Shown: positions 42,359-51,222 of the stretch, piece by piece
Layout of the letters: each line of letters opens with the position of its first letter
How positions within the stretch are numbered: the first letter of the stretch is position 1
Source of the DNA: Streptomyces sp. Ru62
GTDB lineage: Bacteria; Actinomycetota; Actinomycetes; Streptomycetales; Streptomycetaceae
Length of the DNA stretch: 64,000 bases
Direction: 5' to 3'
Assembly (NCBI RefSeq): GCF_002920615.1
Contig: NZ_PQSU01000006.1
Span: forward strand, 62,001-126,000
The notes under the pieces: model-generated
What the model was told of the DNA's origin: nothing
Databases searched by the model: none
Seen by the model: the letters and a program-made list of their open reading frames with translations, nothing else
Position numbers and translations under genes: made by a program

Positions 42359-43405
42359 TCAGAATTCCAGCACGACCTGCAGCGCCTCGGCGGGGCGCTC
42401 GTCGAGCAGCACGTAGGCATCGGCGGCGTCGGCGACCGGGACGACATGGCTGACCAGGGAGGTGACGTCCACCTGGCCCTCGGCGACCAGCCGCAGGAAG
42501 GTCTGCTGGAGGCGCTCCACGGTCCAGCGGTGGGACAGCTGCGGCGGGACGCCGCCGATCTGGGAGCAGATGAGCTGCACGCGGTTGTGGTGGAACTCGT
42601 CGCCGAGGCGCAGGCCGATGCCGTCGCCCTGGTAGAAGCCGGAGGCCACCACCCGGCCGCCGACGGCGACCGACCGCAGCGCGGTGTGCAGGGCGGGGTA
42701 GGCGCCGCTGATCTCGATGGCGAGGTCGGCGCCGAGGCCCCCGGTGGCTTCCCGGATGCGTTCGGCGACCTCGTCGGTGCGGGCGTTGAGGGTGTGCCGG
42801 GCTCCGTAGCGCTCGGCCGTCTTGAGGCGGCCGTCGAGGGTGTCGACGGCGGTGACGCGGGCGCCGTTGAGCTGGGCCAGGCGGGTGGTGAGCAGTCCTA
42901 TGACGCCCTGGCCGAAGACGGCGACGTCCTCGCCGAGGTGGATGTCGCCGGCCAGGACGGCGTTGTAGGCGATGGCACCGACCCGGGCGAAGGCGCCGGC
43001 GAGCGGCTCCAGTCCGGCGGGCAGGGTGTGACCGATCATGCGCTCGGCGGGGACGATGCCCTCGCTGCGGTGGCCCCAGATGCCCCACACCAGGTCGCCC
43101 GCCTGCGGCAGGTCCGGGGTCCCGGTCAGGTCGGGGGCGACCTCGACGACCTCCCCGACCTCGGAGTAGCCCCAGCCGGCCACGGGGTACTGGATGCCGG
43201 CCGCGCCGTCGCGGAAGAGCCGGGCCCCGGGGTCCCAGGTCCGCGTCAGGTACGGGTTGGTTCCGCGGTAGGCGGTGAGTTCGGTACCGGCCGAGATGCC
43301 CGAGTAGCGGGTGCGGACCCTCAGGTGGCCGGGCGGCAGAGCGGCTCCGGCCTGCTCGGTTACCTCCACCTGACGGGGGCCGGTGAATTGGACGACGCGT
43401 TCCAC
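42359..43405 (-). CDS. MDR-family sugar alcohol/threonine-type dehydrogenase
   Basis: 348 aa, medium-chain dehydrogenase. GroES-like domain at 1-140 (Y-S-G-I-S-A-G-T-E near residue 36), Rossmann domain with V-A-V-F-G-Q-G-V-I-G-L and a downstream acidic residue (A-V-D) that favours NAD. The canonical catalytic cysteine of zinc alcohol dehydrogenases is replaced by serine in S-G-I-S-A-G, and no structural-zinc cysteine cluster is present. The GTG at 43405 follows CCGGAG. First gene of the left arm; probably oxidises or reduces the sugar released inside the cell. Confidence 0.82.
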   Translation of the reverse strand: MERVVQFTGPRQVEVTEQAGAALPPGHLRVRTRYSGISAGTELTAYRGTNPYLTRTWDPGARLFRDGAAGIQYPVAGWGYSEVGEVVEVAPDLTGTPDLPQAGDLVWGIWGHRSEGIVPAERMIGHTLPAGLEPLAGAFARVGAIAYNAVLAGDIHLGEDVAVFGQGVIGLLTTRLAQLNGARVTAVDTLDGRLKTAERYGARHTLNARTDEVAERIREATGGLGADLAIEISGAYPALHTALRSVAVGGRVVASGFYQGDGIGLRLGDEFHHNRVQLICSQIGGVPPQLSHRWTVERLQQTFLRLVAEGQVDVTSLVSHVVPVADAADAYVLLDERPAEALQVVLEF

Positions 43406-43443
43406 GGATGGCTCCGGAAGGGGTTGCGAGTGCGGTTGCGTCG

Positions 43444-43493
43444 ACAATATCCCGAGCTTATGTCTTGTCAACCAGCAAAAGTGATGCTGTGAT
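43444..43493. promoter_or_regulatory. Overlapping divergent promoters of the carbohydrate locus
   Basis: Leftward: TTGACA (minus strand, 43471-43466) and TATTGT (43449-43444), 16 bases apart. Rightward: TTGTCA (43465-43470) and TGTGAT (43488-43493), 17 bases apart. The two -35 boxes share five bases. GACAA (43443-43447) and TTGTC (43465-43469) form an inverted repeat, a candidate site for the ROK repressor. Confidence 0.6.
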
Positions 43494-43531
43494 GCGTCTT
43501 CAACAGACGGAAGTCGTAGCAAGGACATGCA

Positions 43532-44935
43532 ATGCACACCATGAGCCGGCGATCGAAGACGATCGCGGTGGGCATCACGGCGGCCTTGGGCCTGGGGCTG
43601 CTCACTGGCTGCGCCAGCAGTACAGGGCCGGGCAGACCCGACCGGGAGATCACGGTCTGGTCACAGGAGAACCTCCCTGATCGCGTCGCCGTGACGCAGA
43701 GGATCGTCAAGGGGTTCGAGAAGAGGACCGGCATCAAGGTGCATCTCGTCGGGGTCGACGAGGGCCAGATGCCCCAGCTGATCATGTCGGCCGCCGCCTC
43801 GGGCTCGCTGCCCGACGTCATCGGCGCCGCGCCCATGGGCCAGGTCTGGCAGATGTACAGCAACGGCCTGCTCAACACCGACATACCCCGGCAGATCATC
43901 GACGGGCTGGGCCGCCAGACCTTCAACGCCAACGCGCTGAGGCTCACCTCGGACGGCGGCCGGAGCCTCGGCGTGCCGTCCGACGCCTGGCTGCAGTTGC
44001 TGGTCTACCGCAAGGACCAGTTCGACGAGAAACACCTCAAGGCTCCGGACACCTACGCCCGGGCGGTCGCCGGCGCCAAGGCGCTGACCGGCAAGGGGCA
44101 CTATGGCGTCTCCGTGGCCACCGACCCGGGAGACGCCTTCACCTCGCAGAGCTTCGAGAGCATCGCGCTCGCCGACGACTGCCAGCTCGTCGACGGCCGG
44201 CACCAGGTCGCCCTCGAATCGCCGCAGTGCCGGACCGCGTTCAAGACCTACGACGAACTGGCCCGCACCTATGGCGCCCCGGGCACCCAGACCGTGGACT
44301 CCACCCGCGCCACCTACTTCGCGGGCCAGTCCTCCTCGATCCTCTGGTCCTCGTTCCTCCTGGACGAACTCGCCGGCCTGCGCAAGGACGCCCTGCCCAG
44401 CTGCCCGCAGTGCAAGGACGACCCGCGTTACCTGTCGCGCAACAGCGGCATCGTCACCGCGATGAAGGGCCCCGACGCCGCCCGGCCCGCCCAGTTCGGC
44501 GAGATCACCTCATGGGTGACCACCAAGACCGCCGAGACGGCGGCCTCCCGCGAGTTCATCGAGTACATGATGGGCACCGGCTACGAGTCCTGGTTCGGCA
44601 TGGCGCCCGAGGGCAAGATCCCCGTCCGGACCGGCACCGCCGCGCAACCCGGACGCTACCTGGAGGCCTGGCGCCACAGCAGCATCGGCGTCGACACCAA
44701 GCAGCCCTTCGACAAGGTGTACCCCGCGAGCCTGCTCAACCAGCTCGCCGCCGGCGTCAGCGACATGCGGCGCTGGGGCATCACCCAGGGCGAGGGCGCG
44801 CTCGTCGGCGCCACCAACGGCGAACTGCCCGTGCCGAAGGCGATCGGCGCCATGACCAGCGGGCAGATCTCCCCCTCCGCGGCGGCCGGCGAGGCCGACG
44901 ACGAGGTCACCGCCCTGCAGAAGTCCCTCCAGTAG
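43532..44935 (+). CDS. Sugar ABC transporter substrate-binding lipoprotein
   Basis: 467 aa. Lipoprotein signal with L-L-T-G-C (Cys27). The rest is a type 1 extracellular solute-binding protein: D-R-E-I-T-V-W-S-Q near residue 38, G-S-L-P-D-V-I-G, and a C-terminal hinge with Y-M-M-G-T-G-Y. It captures a di- or oligosaccharide outside the membrane and delivers it to the two permeases downstream. The ATG at 43532 has AAGGA nearby. First gene of the right arm. Confidence 0.9.
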   Translation: MHTMSRRSKTIAVGITAALGLGLLTGCASSTGPGRPDREITVWSQENLPDRVAVTQRIVKGFEKRTGIKVHLVGVDEGQMPQLIMSAAASGSLPDVIGAAPMGQVWQMYSNGLLNTDIPRQIIDGLGRQTFNANALRLTSDGGRSLGVPSDAWLQLLVYRKDQFDEKHLKAPDTYARAVAGAKALTGKGHYGVSVATDPGDAFTSQSFESIALADDCQLVDGRHQVALESPQCRTAFKTYDELARTYGAPGTQTVDSTRATYFAGQSSSILWSSFLLDELAGLRKDALPSCPQCKDDPRYLSRNSGIVTAMKGPDAARPAQFGEITSWVTTKTAETAASREFIEYMMGTGYESWFGMAPEGKIPVRTGTAAQPGRYLEAWRHSSIGVDTKQPFDKVYPASLLNQLAAGVSDMRRWGITQGEGALVGATNGELPVPKAIGAMTSGQISPSAAAGEADDEVTALQKSLQ

Positions 44936-44966
44936 CCGCCCTCCTGCACGTCGCAAAGGTCCCCTC

Positions 44967-45986
44967 ATGACAACAGCCCCAGCCGGCACACCACAGCGCC
45001 GGCACACCGGCGGCAGGTCCACGGACCGGCCCGCCGAACGCGCCCGCCGCCCCATGACGGCGAGCCGCCGCGCCAACCGGGCCGGCCTCGCGTTCGTCTC
45101 ACCCACCTTCGTCGTGGTCCTCGTGGTGGTGATCCTGCCCATCCTGTGGACCGTCCTGCTGGCGTTCCAGCACGCCAAGCTGGTCGACATCCAGGGCATG
45201 GGCCTGTTCGGCAACTGGACCCTGGACAACTTCGACCAGGTGTTCGGCTCGGCCGGTTTCTGGTCCAGCCTGACCACCACCCTGCTGTACACGGCCGGCG
45301 CCACGTTCGGCTCCGTCGCCCTCGGCCTGGTCGCCGCGCTCGCCCTGCGCAGGCCGTTCCGCGGCCGTGGTCTGCTGCGCGCGGCGATGCTGCTGCCGTA
45401 CGTCGCTCCCGTCGTCGCGGTCTCCTTCGTCTGGGAGGTGGCGCTCAGCCCGCAGTACGGCGTGGTCAACAACTGGGGTCACCGGCTGTTCGGCTGGGAC
45501 GACCCGATCGCCTTCCTGTCCACCCGTTCCTACGAAGTGCACCTGCTCGGCCTGCACTTCGACGTGCCCCTGGCCCTGCTGACCGTCATCGCCTTCGAGA
45601 CCTGGCGGTACTTCCCCTTCGCCTTCCTGTTCATCCTGGCCCGGCTCCAGGCGGTGCCCGGCGGGCTGGAGGAGGCCGCCCTCGTGGACGGCGCGACCAC
45701 CACCCAGCGCTTCCGCCACATCCTGCTGCCCCAGCTGATGCCGGTCATCGCGCTGCTGTGCGTCCTGCGCTTCATCCTGACCTTCAACAAGTTCGACGAT
45801 GTGTACCTGCTGACCGGCGGTGGCGCCGGCACCGACGTCGCGGCCGTGCGGGTCTACGACTTCCTCACCGCCCGTTACGACGTGGGCGCCGCGGCCGCCC
45901 AGGCCCTGGTCCTGGCCGTCTCGCTCATGATCCTGATGGGCCTCTACTTCAAGTTCTTCGGCAACAAGGTCCAGGAGGAGTCGTGA
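44967..45986 (+). CDS. Sugar ABC transporter permease (MalF/ThuF type)
   Basis: 339 aa. A 45-residue basic leader, then six transmembrane helices. The EAA loop is visible as G-L-E-E-A-A-L-V-D-G-A (about 232-242), the contact with the ATPase. The ATG at 44967 follows AAAGG, 31 bases after the binding-protein gene. Its stop TGA overlaps the next ATG by one base. Confidence 0.9.
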   Translation: MTTAPAGTPQRRHTGGRSTDRPAERARRPMTASRRANRAGLAFVSPTFVVVLVVVILPILWTVLLAFQHAKLVDIQGMGLFGNWTLDNFDQVFGSAGFWSSLTTTLLYTAGATFGSVALGLVAALALRRPFRGRGLLRAAMLLPYVAPVVAVSFVWEVALSPQYGVVNNWGHRLFGWDDPIAFLSTRSYEVHLLGLHFDVPLALLTVIAFETWRYFPFAFLFILARLQAVPGGLEEAALVDGATTTQRFRHILLPQLMPVIALLCVLRFILTFNKFDDVYLLTGGGAGTDVAAVRVYDFLTARYDVGAAAAQALVLAVSLMILMGLYFKFFGNKVQEES

Positions 45987-46852
45987 TGAGCCGGGCTCAG
46001 TTCGAGGAGAGATTCTTCGGCGTCGCGCGCTGGGTGGTCATCGCGTTCCTCGCCGTGATCACGGTGGTGCCCTTCTACTACATGCTGCTGCTGTCGCTGA
46101 AGCCCATCGACGCGCTGCTGCTCGACCCGGGCTCCCTGTGGGTGTCGGCGAAGGACTTCACCCTCTCCACCTACCGCGACGTACTGCGCTCCACCGACGA
46201 CGGCGGCCAGGGCTTCCTGAAGTTCCTGCTCAACTCCGCGCTGGTCTCGCTCGGCACCGTCGCCCTGACCATGCTGGCCGCGGTGCCCGGTGCCTATGCG
46301 ATCAGCCGGCTGAAGTTCTTCGGTCACCGTCAGGTCAGCGCCCTCTTCCTCGCCGTCTACCTGTTCCCGGCGACCTTGCTGGCCGTCCCGCTGTTCGTCG
46401 TCTTCGCCAGACTGCACCTGTCCTCCAGCCTGTTCGGCCTCGCCGTCGTCTACGTCGCCCAGACCGTGCCGGTGGCCATCTACATGCTGAAGAACTACCT
46501 CGTCACCATCCCCTCCTCGATCGAGGAGGCGGCGGCGCTCGACGGGTGCAGCCGGCTGCAGACCGTCCGCAAGGTGGTCCTGCCCCTGGCCCTGCCCTCC
46601 CTCATGGCCACCGGGCTGTACGTCTTCATGATCGCGTGGAACGAGTTCCTGTTCGCCCTGCTCTTCCTCGCCGCGGACCCGGGCAAGTGGACCGTGCCGC
46701 TGGGCCTGGCCCAGCTGTCCAACGGCGTCGAGGTGCCGAAGACCGTGCTGATGGCGGGATCGGTGGTCCTGACGATCCCTGTGGTACTCCTGTTCTTCGC
46801 CGCCGAGCGGCTGCTCACCGAGGGCCTGACCAGCGGTGCCGACAAGAGCTGA
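45986..46852 (+). CDS. Sugar ABC transporter permease (MalG/ThuG type)
   Basis: 288 aa with six transmembrane helices and the EAA loop S-I-E-E-A-A-A-L-D-G-C. The ATG at 45986 overlaps the previous TGA (TGATG). It completes the membrane channel. No ATPase gene follows, so the complex must borrow one, as MsiK does for many Streptomyces CUT1 systems. Confidence 0.9.
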   Translation: MSRAQFEERFFGVARWVVIAFLAVITVVPFYYMLLLSLKPIDALLLDPGSLWVSAKDFTLSTYRDVLRSTDDGGQGFLKFLLNSALVSLGTVALTMLAAVPGAYAISRLKFFGHRQVSALFLAVYLFPATLLAVPLFVVFARLHLSSSLFGLAVVYVAQTVPVAIYMLKNYLVTIPSSIEEAAALDGCSRLQTVRKVVLPLALPSLMATGLYVFMIAWNEFLFALLFLAADPGKWTVPLGLAQLSNGVEVPKTVLMAGSVVLTIPVVLLFFAAERLLTEGLTSGADKS

Positions 46853-46868
46853 CACCACGAGGGAACCG

Positions 46869-48071
46869 ATGCTGACACCGAGCCAGATCAGCGCGGGCGA
46901 GCTGCTGCAGCTCATCCGCGGCGGCCACGCGAACACCCGCGCCGATCTCCAGCGGATCACCGGGCTGTCCCGTTCGACCGTCGGCCAGCGACTGGACCTG
47001 CTCAACCGGGCGGGATGGCTCAAGCACGTCACGGGTTCCTCCACCGGAGGCCGCCCGTCCCAGCGGATCGTCTTCGACCCCAAGCACGCCTCGGTCATCG
47101 CCGTGGACCTGGAGACCAGGTACGCCCGTGCCGCGGTCCTCGATCTCGGTGGCACCATCCTCGCCGAGAACACCGGACCGCTGGACATCGCCGAGGGCCC
47201 GGAGGTGGTGCTGGACCAACTGGCCGGGTGGTTCCCGGACCTCATCGCCGCCGCCGGTGTCGACGCCGAGCACGTCTGCGGGATCGGGCTGTCCGTACCC
47301 GGTCCCGTGGAGTGGGAGACGGGCCGGGTCATCGAACCGCCGATCATGCCCGGCTGGGACCGGTACCCCATCCCGCAGCGCCTGCAGAGGGCCTACGCCG
47401 AGCACGTCGGCGGGAGCCTGGAAGACGGGCCCGTTCCCGTGTTCGTCGACAACGACGCCAACCTCATGGCGCTGGCCGAGCAGCAGGCCAACCACCGGGA
47501 CTGCACGGCGTTCGTCCTCGTGAAGGTGTCCACCGGCATCGGCGCCGGCGTCGTCGTGGACGGCAAGGTGTACCGCGGGATCGACGGCGGCGCCGGCGAC
47601 ATCGGCCACATCCGCCTGCACGACCGGTCCGACGTCCTGTGCATGTGCGGCTCCCACGGCTGCCTGGGTGCCGTCGCCAGCGGCCGGGCGCTGGCGAGGG
47701 ACCTGAGCGCCCTCGGCACCGACGCCGAGTCGGCCTCCGATGTCAAGCGCCTGCTCGCCGAAGGGCATCCCGACGCCGTCCGGCTGGCCCGGGAGGCCGG
47801 GCGGAGAGCGGGCGAGGTCCTGGTGACCGTGGTCAGCCTGCTCAACCCCGGCGTCCTCATGATCGCCGGCGAGCTCTCCGGGGCACCGTTCATGACCGGT
47901 GTCCGGGAGCTGCTCTACCAGCGCGCGTTCCCCCGGGCCACCGCCAACCTCCAGGTCGTCACCTCACGCCTGGGCGATCACGCGGGCGTCATAGGGGCGG
48001 CCGCCATGGTCGTCGAGATCCTCTACTCCCCCGGCCGGGCCGACGCCCGGCTCGGCTCCCTCGCGGCCTGA
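46869..48071 (+). CDS. ROK-family transcriptional regulator
   Basis: 400 aa. N-terminal winged helix (T-R-A-D-L-Q-R-I-T-G-L-S-R-S-T-V near residues 21-37). The ROK domain has the sugar-kinase-like A-V-D-L-E-T and D-N-D-A-N motifs and the zinc loop C-M-C-G-S-H-G-C. An ATP-phosphate motif is weak, as in repressors rather than glucokinases. The ATG at 46869 follows GAGGGA. Probably the local repressor, released by an imported sugar and acting at the divergent promoter at 43444-43493. Confidence 0.9.
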   Translation: MLTPSQISAGELLQLIRGGHANTRADLQRITGLSRSTVGQRLDLLNRAGWLKHVTGSSTGGRPSQRIVFDPKHASVIAVDLETRYARAAVLDLGGTILAENTGPLDIAEGPEVVLDQLAGWFPDLIAAAGVDAEHVCGIGLSVPGPVEWETGRVIEPPIMPGWDRYPIPQRLQRAYAEHVGGSLEDGPVPVFVDNDANLMALAEQQANHRDCTAFVLVKVSTGIGAGVVVDGKVYRGIDGGAGDIGHIRLHDRSDVLCMCGSHGCLGAVASGRALARDLSALGTDAESASDVKRLLAEGHPDAVRLAREAGRRAGEVLVTVVSLLNPGVLMIAGELSGAPFMTGVRELLYQRAFPRATANLQVVTSRLGDHAGVIGAAAMVVEILYSPGRADARLGSLAA

Positions 48072-48154
48072 ACGGGCCGCCCACGCAGACCCGCCCCAGC
48101 GGCGGGGGCAGCCGGACCCCGCCCTCGCAGCACTCTCGTACAGACAGGAAGACC

Positions 48155-49054
48155 GTGACCGTCATCTCTGCCTCCTGGACGGACCGCCCCGTCGAGGTCG
48201 GCCTCGTGGGCGCGGGCCCCTGGGCCCGGGCCATGCACGCCCGTATGCTCGCCGCCGGGCCGGAGACCCGGCTCGCCGCGGTGTGGGCCCGCCGCCCCGA
48301 CGCCGCGCGGCAGACTGCCGCACCCTACGGGGCACACGTCGCCGCCTCCTTCGACGACCTCCTCGACCGGTGCGAGGCTGTGGCGTTCGCCGTTCCCCCC
48401 GCCGTGCAGGCCGAGTTGGCGCCGTCGGCGGCGCGGCGGGGGAAGGCGCTGCTGCTGGAGAAGCCTCTCGGTCCGGATCTGCCCGCGGCGCAGCGTGTCG
48501 CCGACGCGGTGCTCGCCGCAGGCGTGGTCTCGCAACTCGTCCTCACCAAGCGCTACCACCCGGTCACCGACGCCTTCCTCGACGCCGCGCGGAGTCGCGA
48601 GGTCAGCGGCGCCCGCTCCTGCTACCTCCACGGAGCGTTCCTCGGCGGCGACTTCGCGACCGGATGGCGCCTTGAGCACGGGGCGCTGCTGGATCTCGGC
48701 CCGCATCTGCTCGACCTTCTGGACACCGCCGTCTCGCCCATCACCGCGATACGCGGCTCCGGCGACCCCCGCCGGTGGATCGAGCTGACCTGCGAGCACG
48801 AGAACGGGGCCGTCAGTCAGGCGTCCCTGTCCGGTTCCGTCGCCGTCGACCGCGCGCTCACCCGGGTCGAACTCTTCGGTCGCGAAGCCCCGTTGACCTA
48901 CGACACGGCCGAGATCGACCACGAGGAGTGCTGGCCGATCCTGCGGCGCAGCTTCGCCACCGCCGTACGCACGAACCAGCCGACGGAACTCGACGCGGCG
49001 CGCGGGCTGTATCTGCAACGTCTCATGGACCAGGCGATCCGGACGACGCTCTGA
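48155..49054 (+). CDS. Gfo/Idh/MocA-family oxidoreductase
   Basis: 299 aa. N-terminal Rossmann fold (V-G-L-V-G-A-G-P-W near residue 15), the signature L-L-E-K-P-L-G, and a catalytic D-L-G-P-H-L-L-D-L-L. The family oxidises or reduces sugars and inositols with tightly bound NAD(P); several members make 3-keto sugars. The GTG at 48155 follows GGAAG. It closes the right arm and, with the MDR dehydrogenase and isomerase, argues for redox processing of the sugar. Confidence 0.87.
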   Translation: MTVISASWTDRPVEVGLVGAGPWARAMHARMLAAGPETRLAAVWARRPDAARQTAAPYGAHVAASFDDLLDRCEAVAFAVPPAVQAELAPSAARRGKALLLEKPLGPDLPAAQRVADAVLAAGVVSQLVLTKRYHPVTDAFLDAARSREVSGARSCYLHGAFLGGDFATGWRLEHGALLDLGPHLLDLLDTAVSPITAIRGSGDPRRWIELTCEHENGAVSQASLSGSVAVDRALTRVELFGREAPLTYDTAEIDHEECWPILRRSFATAVRTNQPTELDAARGLYLQRLMDQAIRTTL

Positions 49055-49194
49055 CCTCCGTCCGACGACCAGCCCCCGGTTCTCGTTGACCGTTCCCGTC
49101 CGCCTTCGGCATCGTCGTGACCCTCGCGGCGACGGCGAGCCGGTACCCGCGTCACTGTTCACCGAAGGCGGTCTGCCGGGCAAGGAACTGGCCC

Positions 49195-49430
49195 CCCCGA
49201 GCGGAGGACCAGCTGGCGTGTCGTCACCGTCCACGGGGGGGAGGTGGTGCTGCTCGACGCTGAGTGGGGCCGGCGTTCCCCGGGATCTGGGCGGCGGCCC
49301 TCGCACAGCTGCCGTGGGGCACCGGGCTGGACGGTGAACTGGTCGTATGGGTCGCCGCAGGTCGTCTGGCGTTCGAGCGGTTGCAGAACCGGCTGTCCCG
49401 ACGCGGGGCTGGAGTGGGCTGTGCTTGACG
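49195..49430 (+). pseudogene. ATP-dependent DNA ligase fragment
   Basis: One frame reads W-R-V-V-T-V-H-G-G-E-V-V-L-L-D. A shift near 49270 gives P-W-G-T-G-L-D-G-E-L-V-V-W and G-R-L-A-F-E-R-L-Q-N-R-L. These match the nucleotidyltransferase core after the K-x-D-G motif of LigD/LigC-type ligases (the G-L-D-G-E-L-V-V-W segment). Less than a quarter of the enzyme remains. Confidence 0.65.
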
Positions 49431-49465
49431 CGGCTGGACGAGCCGTACCGGTCGGGGCGTTCGAC

Positions 49466-50173
49466 CTATCCAGCGACTGCGTCGCTGTGGACGACGGTGA
49501 CGAGGCGTTCGGGGCCGGGGGCTCCGAGTTCGTCGAGGACGGCGACGGCCAGGTCCTCGGCGCTGATCCATGACCGCCCGTCGGCGTCGGTGAGCAGGGT
49601 GTCGGTGCCGCGCCGGTAGCGGCCAGTCCGTTCACCGGCCTCCAACAGGGCCGGTGGACTGAGGTAGACCCAGTCGGCACCGGCGTGGGCCTGGCAGGTC
49701 CGCAACTGTGCCACCCCGGCGGCGGCGACCGCCTGCACTTCGGCGGGCACGTACGCCGGGTTGTCGGCGACCAGGAGATGGGGATCGTCGGGGCTGCGCA
49801 GCGCGCCGGCGCCGCCGACCACGAGGACGCGTATCCCGAGCTGTGCGGTGATGTCCAGTACCGTGCGGGTCGCGCCGACCAGGAAGTCCTGGTCGGCCGG
49901 TTCGGTGCGTACGGTCAGCACGACGGCGTCCGCGGCCCGGTGCGCGGCGGAGCCCGCCAGCGCATCGTGCAAGGCGTGGTAGTCGGTCGCGTCCACCGCG
50001 ATCGGCGTCACGTCCGGATCGTCGCCGGCGGGGTTACGGGACAGAGCGAGGACCCGGTGCCCGCGAGCACGGGCCTCGGTGCTCACCCGGCTGCCGACCA
50101 TGCCGGTGGCGCCGAGCACGGCGATCGTCATGCCTGTCTTCATCGAGGTTGTCTTCGTCGAGCTTGTCGTCAT
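49466..50173 (-). CDS. NAD(P)H-binding atypical SDR
   Basis: 235 aa. N-terminal G-A-T-G-M-V-G-S nucleotide motif near residue 20; extended atypical SDR of the NmrA/YwnB group with no Y-x-x-x-K catalytic site clearly visible. The ATG at 50173 follows GGAAGG and overlaps the upstream stop (ATGA). Coupled to the EamA transporter gene. Probably a redox or NAD(P)-sensing protein. Confidence 0.8.
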   Translation of the reverse strand: MTTSSTKTTSMKTGMTIAVLGATGMVGSRVSTEARARGHRVLALSRNPAGDDPDVTPIAVDATDYHALHDALAGSAAHRAADAVVLTVRTEPADQDFLVGATRTVLDITAQLGIRVLVVGGAGALRSPDDPHLLVADNPAYVPAEVQAVAAAGVAQLRTCQAHAGADWVYLSPPALLEAGERTGRYRRGTDTLLTDADGRSWISAEDLAVAVLDELGAPGPERLVTVVHSDAVAG

Positions 50174-51144
50174 CGCAGTCGGCCTTCCGATACCTGGTCT
50201 TCTCGGATGTGAGTCACTGCCGGTCCCCCGCGCGCCCTGCGGCCGGGCAGACCAGGGGCATTGAGCTGCGCGGCCAGCAGGGCGGCCAGGGCGAGGACGA
50301 ATCCCAGGGTCTGGAGCAGGCTCAGTGACTCGCCGAGCGCGATGCCGATGAGGGCCGCGACCAGCGGGGACAGCAGCACCAGCGGCGCGGACGCGCCGAC
50401 CGGGAGTTGCCCGATGCCGCGGAACCACACGGTGTAGGCGATCAGCCCGCCCATGCTGCCGAGCCACAGGTAACCGCCGGCCGCTCCGGCGTCGATCCGC
50501 TGCGGCACCCCCTCGAACGCGACGGTGAGCGGGAGCAACAGCAAGCCGCCGGCCGTCAGTTGCCACCCGGCCAGGGTCAGCGGACCGGCCCCCGGCGGAC
50601 GGCCCCAACGCTTGGTGAGCACGATCCCGCCGGCCATGGTGGCCGTGTGGCCGAGACCGGCCAGTACCCCGACCGGGTCCAGCCGGGCCTGCGGGCCGAG
50701 CACGACGAGTCCGACGCCGAGCACTCCGAGGACGCCCCAGGCCAGCCGCCAAGCCGTGGGCCGGTCGTGGAGCACCGCTATGCCCAGGGCCGCGACCAGC
50801 AGCGGCTGGGCGGCGCTCAGAGTGGCGGCGACACCGCCGGGGAGCCGTTCGGCCGCCACGAACAGCAGGGGCAGGCCGCCGATGTTGAGCACACCGAGGA
50901 CGGCGGCCTTCCACCACCAATCCCCGCGCGGCAGCATCCGGGTGATCACCAGTCCGAGCAGACCGGCGGGCAGGGCGCGCATCAGCCCGGCGAACAGCGG
51001 ATGGCCCGGGGGCAGCAGTTCCGTGGTGACGACGTACGTGGTGCCCCAGGACGCGGGAGCGAGTGCGGTCAGGGCGACGGTGGCCGCCTGATGGGCGGAT
51101 GAGGTTCGGCGACGGTCCGGTGACCGACGGATCGAGGAATGCAT
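50170..51144 (-). CDS. EamA/DMT-family transporter
   Basis: 324 aa with ten predicted transmembrane helices in two EamA repeats (W-G-T-T-Y-V-V-T-T-E at the start; P-L-V-A-A-L-I-G at the end). A metabolite exporter of the RhaT/YdcZ-like type, substrate unknown. It overlaps the NAD(P)-binding gene by four bases and is divergent from the LysR gene 78 bases away, its likely regulator. Confidence 0.87.
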   Translation of the reverse strand: MHSSIRRSPDRRRTSSAHQAATVALTALAPASWGTTYVVTTELLPPGHPLFAGLMRALPAGLLGLVITRMLPRGDWWWKAAVLGVLNIGGLPLLFVAAERLPGGVAATLSAAQPLLVAALGIAVLHDRPTAWRLAWGVLGVLGVGLVVLGPQARLDPVGVLAGLGHTATMAGGIVLTKRWGRPPGAGPLTLAGWQLTAGGLLLLPLTVAFEGVPQRIDAGAAGGYLWLGSMGGLIAYTVWFRGIGQLPVGASAPLVLLSPLVAALIGIALGESLSLLQTLGFVLALAALLAAQLNAPGLPGRRARGGPAVTHIREDQVSEGRLR

Positions 51145-51222
51145 GCGATGCAGTCTCCGCGTTGTCCGTCATGAATCCAACACATGCTTGCGATGCCAGC
51201 CATGAACGAGGACGATCGATGA

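Noticed and set aside
47015..48154. Frame running from inside the ROK gene into the Gfo/Idh/MocA gene
   Set aside because: The first 380 codons are an out-of-frame shadow of ROK; a proper GTG start with GGAAG is at 48155.
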